Assembly: GCA_914767715.1 (NCBI GenBank) | Contig: OU612066.1 | Span: forward strand, 30,292,283-30,356,282 | Direction of reading: 5' to 3' | Source: Membranipora membranacea | Lineage: Eukaryota; Bryozoa; Gymnolaemata; Cheilostomatida; Membraniporidae | Length of the DNA: 64,000 bases | Shown: piece by piece, positions 57,254 through 64,000 of the stretch | Numbering within the stretch: position 1 is the stretch's first letter | Layout: the number at the start of each line of letters is the position of its first letter | Program-made: the position numbers and the translations under genes | The notes under the pieces: generated by a model | Databases searched by the model: none | The model's input: only the letters and a program-made list of their open reading frames with translations | What the model was told of the DNA's origin: nothing

Positions 57254-60200
57254 ATGTCAGCTGAAGAACTAGACCAACTGCTAAATGAAGATGACGAAAA
57301 AATAGTTGAGCGGAAAGGATTAACATCAGGCTCAAAACTGAATGAGACCATGATTATATTGGCGATCCTCACCACCAACATGTTGGGACTTAGTGTGGAT
57401 AGTATGCCGGTCACCTCCTTCAATTTCGAGCCAAAGAGGCGAGGATTGCAAGAATATCAAACTGGGATTGTGATGGGATGCTATGATTTAGGTCGTTTTT
57501 TTTTCGGTCTACTCTGTCCAACACTGGTAAGCATCAAGAATTACTACTAGTACCATTGTGATGATTGATATTTTATGATATCTTTTAATTACCACTCCAT
57601 GCAAAGCTGTAGTTTCGTCAGCTCCTCAGTGACTTAAATGAAAATGGGCTATCATTTTGCCTAGGAGTTACCTACTCGTGAAATCAATGGGCTATTATTC
57701 AGCACATTATGAATTGCTGAACCCATTGTTACCATAAATTCAGTCACAGTTTAAATACACAATGGGAACAAGGATTAGATGTATGTTTTGAGTTAGCACA
57801 GTCACAGATATATTTTATGAATTCCTTTGTTCCCACCTAAAATTTTAGTCTAAGGGGGAGATATCTGAGCATCCGCAGTGCAATTGTGATTGTAGTTTGA
57901 AAATGGGGATAGATTAGCCTTGTCACGCTGCTACAATTTTTGGTTTCAGGGAGTAATAACAAAACAGAAAAGTACCCGCCGCGTGACAAGGCTAGGGATA
58001 GGTGTGGTCAGTTTATTACAAATATTTCACTAATTTCTTGGGATCAGGGGAGAGAGGCAAGGATGGTATTGGTAAATTAGGGTGTGAGTTCCTGCGAGGC
58101 AACAGTCAGATAGGGTTGACCATGAGGGATACGACATGGTCCTGTATGCAAGCCACTGAACAAGGAGCTAGGAGTCAACACTAGATATCGTATACTGACA
58201 AGCAATAAGCTCAAAGTTTGCAGGGCAAGAATCATTGATCATTTACCGGTCATACAAGTAAATAGGTTGCACATCATGGTCCGAACAAGTAAATATAATA
58301 AGCAAATACAAGATATTTGTTTTGATCTAAGCAATTAAATACATTCTACCCCGAAAATTACTATGGCTCAAATTCATTTGTAAACAAATTGCAGTCTATC
58401 AACATTCCATTCCAAATATTGATAAACCTGAAATTTCTTTTGTTCTCAAGGGAAGAATTGTAGTAATGAGATACAACATACAGTGGTGCGCGTTCCACTG
58501 CACAACACACAGGTCTCCAGCTAGTAACCATGAGTAAAGCGCTGTTTCTAGGCCTTCTCTAGTACACCCTCCTCATGGCCGGCTCCAGCAGCATGAAGCC
58601 ACCCCTGAGTGTCGATGAGCATCTCAATCAATCTCATTGATCCATCAGCGCATTTGGCCAGTTTCGGTGTTTTTGACATATTGGTGTGTTTACGCTGTTG
58701 CGCGACCAGGGAGGCTGCCTTCATTGTGCAATAATTTTCGCCCCATCACTCTCATGCATATACTCTAAGCCAAACCAGTGCAGGGAGGTTTGCTTTCCAT
58801 CAACGCACCGGCGTAAAGTCGCTATTGTCAAGGCACCCGCCCCTTGGGCTATAGTTTATGACAAAACAGAGGGTGGGCTGCCTACTTCGACCGTCACCAG
58901 CTTTATTGACCAGAAGGCTTCACACTATGCTAGATGTCTCTTCTTAGACTTTTCATCGGCCTTTAACACTATACATGTTCCTGATCTTATCTCGCAGCTT
59001 ACTCATCTTGACTCCAATGTCACTGAGTGGATCTACAGCTTCTTATCTAACAGAGTGCAAAGAACTGTTGTTGATGGTAAAAATTCAAATGCTATTATAA
59101 CGAAAACTGGCACCCCCCAGGGCTGCTGTCTGTCTCCGCTTTTGTTCTCCATATATAAAAATCGGATTACCTCAAACCTGAGTAATGTTACAATAATTAA
59201 GTACGCAGATGACACTTGCATCATAGGCTGCATAGCTAATCAATCTGATCTCAATTCCTATTTTGATGAAATCCATAGAATTGCTAAACATTGTGCTGAT
59301 TTAAATCTTTTATTAAACCCTACTAAGACCCAGGAAATGATGCTATCCACCCAATATGTTAAACCTTCTACCCCTACACTCATTTTAAATGATACTGCTA
59401 TTGCTTTTAGTGATAAAGTTAAATATCTTGGTGTATTAGTTGACGATAAGCTGCGTTTTAATGATCATGTGCATGGTATAGCTTCAACCGCCTCTCAAAG
59501 GATGTATGTAGTCAGGAATTTTGTATTTTTAAGCTCTAAATCACTATCAAATATGCTTTTTAAAAGTTTTATTGTATCACGAATCTCCTATTGTTTACCC
59601 ATTATTTTTAAAAGCTTGTATGCTGCTGACAAGCAACGCCTGTGTAAAATCTTCAAGGACGCTATTAAGTAAGGCATTGAACATCCCGACATTTATACCA
59701 TGATGGACAATCAGACACGAACACTGGCCTCACGCTATATTCACGATGAGGATCATTTCATTAATGATTTGTTGAGTAAATGTCCATCTGGTAGATACCG
59801 TACAGTAAAACATAGAAGCTCACTGGGGAGAGACTGTTTTCTGCGTCATATCACTCTTATTTCAAACGAAATACTTTTTTAGACAGAGATTTGATTTTTT
59901 ATTTCAAGTGTCGTCGCTTTTTCTTGCTGATTCAAAGTGCCAGCAATTACCCTGTATTTAGCGACTCATTTTTCTTTTAATAATGCCGTCAGTGATAGTA
60001 ATAAAATCCATCCATCCCCTAAAGAGGGACGCAAGTTGCACGAAGTCCTCGTACTGAGAGTGTGATACATCCTAGTAAACTAGAATGCATCCTACAGGAG
60101 AGGCCATGGTGGACCTCCTAATTGTGAGTGTGCAGCAAGCTGCCAGAAACTGAAGCAGGCACTAATCAGCCATTGGCCATGACACTTTGATCTTAGCCAA

Positions 60201-63200
60201 TAGGCCGAGAAGTTGACTTGTTTGGGCTTCAGCCAGTGGGCTGACTGTGACCTCATGTCTCGCTCTGCCTGCCGTTTAATCCTATGTTTGTAATACCTCA
60301 GATCTAACTCAGACTCACTTTGATTTTCACCCTGCAGAGATTAAACTACTTTAATTTGAGTATTGATGTCATAATTTACTTTGATTTAATAGACATTTAC
60401 CCCGAGCAGTTTGCTATAATCATCACTTAATCCCCTCAATCTTATCCTTACAATGATTATAACAAAAGGAATTACATGCTGGCCAACTCCACAAACAAAA
60501 TGAGTGTGTTTAACCCCAGCTAGCAATAGGATTACTAAGCTTTTGTCTTCACACAGTGCTGTTGCCAAATCCATGCAGATTTCTGCCACATGTATTATGC
60601 TTTTTGTGGCTTGTTTGAGTTCTCTGCCTGACAGCCCAACTGTAGTCAGAAATTTGCTGACCTAGCCATAACTCAACGGCAGCCAACTTCCAACTCTCAA
60701 TTCCATCCTTCGTCTTGACATTGTGTCACCAGATCTTCGTATCTTGTCAGTTTTCTCTCATACGCGTTTGAGAGATTTTTTCCCAAGGCACCGTCAATAT
60801 CATCAGTATTATGCTTTTTCTTTGGCAGACCAGACAATTAAGTCTGTGGTATTTGGTTCGTCATCACAATATGCTGGGGCATGCAGAGCTGCTCTGTCAG
60901 GTCGCATCTCACCTGCCATTCTCCGCTGTTCATCAATCCCTTTTTGCGTAAAATCTTTTCACTCGCCTCACCACCAGCATTAGCATATTCACACTTCTCT
61001 GTGACATATTTACACAACACTTTCAGGACTTGATTATGCCTATAGGCGTATCTTCTCAGGCACTGCGGGCTATTCGACAGTATAAGTCGAAGCGTGCCCT
61101 TGGCCGAGCACTCGGCGCATTTCGAGTTCTCGGTCAAATTCCAGCGTTCCAGGTTCGCCGGGGTCAGTAGTTGATCATAAGCTGCGCCGACCAGAAATCT
61201 GATCCTTTGAGGTTCCATCGACCACATTTCTGTCAATTTGAGCTGTCGCTGCTCAACAGACTCCCAGCAAGTCCACCTGCCTTGTTGGGCTTGGCCTACA
61301 GCTTTGGTCTGGCGGCGCTCCTTTTCTATCTTGCGCATAATTACTGCCAAAGACTTTCTTCAAATGCTGCACACCATACTTGCTATCAAGTTGAATTGAA
61401 TAATGACCTGCTTAGCATATTTCAGGTTTGTAGCTATATGCAAGCCACTGAATCATACAGCTAGAAACAGGGTGTCAAAACTAGATATTGAATATTGACA
61501 AGTAAAAACTCGATCATTGCGGTTGGGGAATCATGAATCATTCACTAATGTACAGGGAATTCACTTCAAAAAGTAACCAATAAGAACAATTACATTAATA
61601 ATTCCAGATATCAAAATAAAAGATAGAAGGCAGTTAGAAGCAATACTTTACAATAATTTCTGTTGATACAGCATTTACCAGGAAGAATTTTTAATGTAAT
61701 TGCTGTGCAAGTTTCAAAATGAAATATTCTGTTCTACACTACTGTATTGAAATATATGTAAGGTTCCGAAAAATTTAAAGGGAATAACATCGAACTAAGA
61801 GTTGTATCTGAATGTCTAGATTGTGCTATCAAGTTTTATCCCACTAATTGATTTGATTAGAAAAACGATGGTCTTAACCTAGACCCTAGACATTCAACAT
61901 TTACTCATTTATTTTCAGGATACCTAACCACTTCCGAGTACAACCACTATCCAAAATGTTTTCATAGCATTGTCTATTGGTATTCAATCGTAGACCCGAA
62001 GGACAGGCAAATTTTAGTAGTTTAAATCTGTGCATTGCAGTAACGTTTGTTAAGGCTATGGTCCCCATTTTTGGCTTTATTACTACCCACTACTCTATGA
62101 ATTGATTGATTGATTATCAGATACATACAATAATTGGGGTCCATTCACAAATAGACAATGCCTTGTGCATATAGGGCTGATATCTTGTTAGATTCATGCG
62201 ATCCATCCTTGTATGATTGTAATATGTAAGGCCAATGTGTCAAATATAAAAAATCTGATTCAGCATTTAAATTCTTATCCTTGATCAAATCTTTCCGATA
62301 AAAATTTCACGTCTTGGGAAAAATACTCTCATTAGAAGGTGCTATTTTCGATGTTCTGTGGTGATTAGAAATTGAACAGAATATCAAAACATGTTTGGCA
62401 GTTTGATTTTTTCAGGATAACTATTTTACAGTGAACAACCATAACCTAAAATATAGCTATAATAAAGCTTCTAATAGGTATCCGATGTATCTGAAAACTG
62501 AAATTTTACCTTGGCCATGATCGCCAGCTGATATTGGATTATTTATAAAAGTCAGGAGGAGATAATCACCTACAGGCCTATTTCGAATTAAGTCACTGAG
62601 TCATCCCCAACAACAGATCCAGTTATCACTAGTATGAGGTCCTTAACATATTGTGACTCAGTTGTCTTGGGTGTTAAGTGTGAACGATTTCTTACCCTTG
62701 ACTCATCGAGAACAGCTTTTATGTATATGAAATTTTATTAGATGATATCATTGAATATGTTTGAAGGTTTGATTTTATGGTTAATAGATAAGAAAAATTA
62801 CTGCCAAAAAGTTGTTGATGATAGGAGCTGCAGTCTGTGGTATCTCATCAGTGTTATTTGGGTAAGATTAAGTATATTAACTTGTTTCACTGAAAGAAAT
62901 GACAGTTTGATTTTAACTTTAAATACTATTCACTTTTTGAGAAGGGATTAGAACAGTTAAAAAAAAACGTATTCCAATAAATCCGAAAAGTCTGTGGGCC
63001 TTATATCTCTATTTTTTTCAATTAAAAAGAACATGTCTGCCATTTTTGCTAGCTGTCAAAAATGCTGTTTAAAGCATGTATTGATGAGGTGAGATTTTCA
63101 TAGTGCCATTTGTTTTCACTCTTGTGCATATACACTTAAATCATTCTTTATCATTCAAGGTTGGTCGCGTATCTGAAACAGCCGTGGTTATTGTTTGCGC

Positions 63201-63307
63201 TTTTTGCCCTACTGAGGACGATTTCAGGAACTGGAGCGATATTATTAAATGTATCCTGCACTGCCATACTCATGCAGTCCCAATCTTATACTAATGCTAC
63301 ATTGTTT
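57254..63307 (+). CDS. MFS transporter, SLC18B1-like (first 3 exons; runs off window)
   Basis: Exons 57254-57526 (the spliced exon may begin at 57225), 62788-62861 and 63160-63307 join in phases 0, 2 and 0 to give 165 codons. An acidic N-terminus precedes TM1 (TMIILAILTTNMLGLSVDSM). A stretch with GIVMGCYDLGRFFFGLLCP forms TM2, ITAKKLLMIGAAVCGISSVL forms TM3, and LLFALFALLRTISGTGAILL forms TM4. This spacing is typical of the N-terminal half of the major facilitator superfamily and closest to the SLC18B1/vesicular amine transporter branch as I recall it. That branch exchanges cationic amines for protons in vesicles. The substrate here is unknown. Exons 2 and 3 lie in frames that give no long open run, so they are easily missed. 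Intron 1 is 5.3 kb and full of LINE debris. Later exons lie beyond the window. Confidence 0.72.
58140..58260 (+). repeat. Direct repeat, left copy
   Basis: TATGCAAGCCACTGAA at 58145, then CTAGATAT and ATACTGACAAG, matches 61437-61560 at roughly 75% by eye. It brackets the LINE-rich block of MFS intron 1. Confidence 0.6.
58870..59882 (+). pseudogene. Rex1/CR1-like LINE reverse transcriptase fragment
   Basis: SFIDQKASHYARCLFLDFSS, TGTPQGCCLSPLLFSIY and KYADDTCIIG are reverse transcriptase motifs, with the catalytic YADD intact. VKYLGVLVDDKLRFNDHV follows. The frame stops at 59670, then resumes at 59700-59880 (ASRYIHDEDHFINDLL...) as the ORF2 C-terminus. Upstream, 58690-58870 holds out-of-frame remains. 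It ends in CATCCATCC-type repeats near 60010. It lies in intron 1 of the MFS gene, on the same strand, and cannot be autonomous. Confidence 0.8.
60540..61350 (-). pseudogene. LINE C-terminal fragment with degraded zinc finger
   Basis: On the minus strand, LLTPANLERWNLTENSKCAE followed by C-x-A-K-GTL and YAYRHNQVLKVL is the zinc-finger tail seen after the reverse transcriptase of a LINE class common in marine invertebrates. The expected His after GTL is replaced (GTLRLILS). Further matches (DLIVWS, GLSGRELKQATKSIIHVAE) continue in other frames down to about 60540. The fragment lies in MFS intron 1, opposite in strand to the gene. Confidence 0.65.
61437..61560 (+). repeat. Direct repeat, right copy
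   Basis: Second copy of the 58140-58260 sequence (TATGCAAGCCACTGAATC, CTAGATATTGAATATTGACA). Together they could be an older repeat split by insertions, or two copies of one element. Confidence 0.6.
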
Positions 63308-64000
63308 GTGAGTACAATAAAGACATAGACAGATGTTCTTACCATTATACTATTTCTTCTCATTATAGAGTTATATCTATTTTTATATATTCCTTTTTTA
63401 TTTATCATTATACATAATCGGTCTAAGTGAACTTGTTTCTTTGTGGGTACTCTACTCTATGGGTTGAAAATCGTTTTGAGAACTTTTTTCAATTTCTAGA
63501 TCAAATTATGCGGAAAAATGGATCTGTGTTAGTATGATTGAAATCTTGTCAAAAGAGACAACTTGACACCGTTTTTGAACAGAACCCAGTGGAAACTATG
63601 TTCAAAAGGTTCCCCCTCTCTATCTTTCTACGGGAACTCAGTTCCCACCAGCTCCTACTCACTCAGAACACTGTACATAATGCTCAGGCAAATCATTAAA
63701 ACACCACAAGTTGCTGTGCTCGACAGAACTATTTGCTTCTACTAAAATATTTGTATATCCCATGGATTGGTTAAATAGTCATGCTTGAATACTAACTTGG
63801 GAACTAGTTGTACAGTTTTCTCGATTTTTTATGCTGAAAATAGCATTTCCTTCTAAACAGAGTTTAAAATCCTCAATTTATTGCTATATTACATCTCATG
63901 GTATCTGTAAATTACTAAACAGGCTGAACCGACTGAAAAGCTGAACAGAATTTCTCAGACTAGAATAAGTATTTGTATTCTTTTCTCTGGCTGACTATCA
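63308..64000. other. MFS intron 3, incomplete
   Basis: Holds the repeat copy at 63429-63640. No further transporter exon was recognised before the window ends. Confidence 0.5.
63429..63640. repeat. Interspersed repeat, copy 2
   Basis: Reverse complement of about 11025-11210, covering TTTGTGGGTACTCTACTCT through TTTTTGAACAGAACCCAGTG. No coding capacity. Confidence 0.65.

Noticed and set aside
57905-57998. Inverted repeat TAGCCTTGTCACGC / GCGTGACAAGGCTA
   Set aside because: Arms of only about 14-16 bp with a long loop; not clearly above chance in AT-rich sequence.

Overview
The window looks like nuclear DNA of an invertebrate animal: it is AT-rich, the genes are interrupted by GT-AG introns, several retroelement classes are present, and there are no bacterial-style operons. 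A decayed gene carrying the cysteine-rich C-terminal domain of short-chain (spongin-type) collagens suggests a sponge. That placement is inference from one gene; a PCSK7-type convertase and a Notch-ligand-like N-terminal domain only show it is a metazoan.

Layout. 1-2.8 kb: no gene, one perfect 52-bp-arm hairpin. 2.8-6.6 kb (-): a complete seven-exon gene for a secreted NHL beta-propeller protein. 6.6-15.2 kb: repeats only, namely an inverted coding-like duplication, a 1.8-kb terminal-inverted-repeat element with internal satellite units, and a 511-bp palindromic MITE. 15.4-24.8 kb (+): an uncharacterised multi-exon gene with Cys/His modules, whose first intron contains a complete Ty3/gypsy LTR retrotransposon (15762-22567) inserted four bases inside the splice donor. 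24.85-25.9 kb: a satellite array with an alternating dimer structure, ending in the terminus of the same element family as 11.5-13.3 kb. 29.8-40.3 kb (+): a complete 13-exon PCSK7-like proprotein convertase of 779 residues. 40.3-49.7 kb: no intact gene, a second palindromic MITE and LINE remains. 49.7-52.0 kb (-): four exons of a secreted or membrane protein with an MNNL-like domain. 52.5-54.3 kb: a lone signal-peptide exon candidate (-) and the collagen C4-like pseudogene (+). 55.7-56.5 kb: LINE tail. 57.2-63.3 kb (+): the first three exons of an SLC18B1-like MFS transporter, running off the window, with two further LINE fragments inside its first intron.

The genes do not form a pathway as a set. 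PCSK7, the Notch-ligand-like protein, the NHL protein and the collagen relic all act in the secretory pathway or outside the cell, but nothing in the sequence links them. The main features of interest are the retrotransposon, which has a textbook -1 frameshift signal and sits in a host splice donor, and the satellite-carrying inverted-repeat element. Exon borders below were placed by hand from reading frames and splice sites and have not been checked against transcripts. No tRNA, rRNA or CRISPR was recognised.
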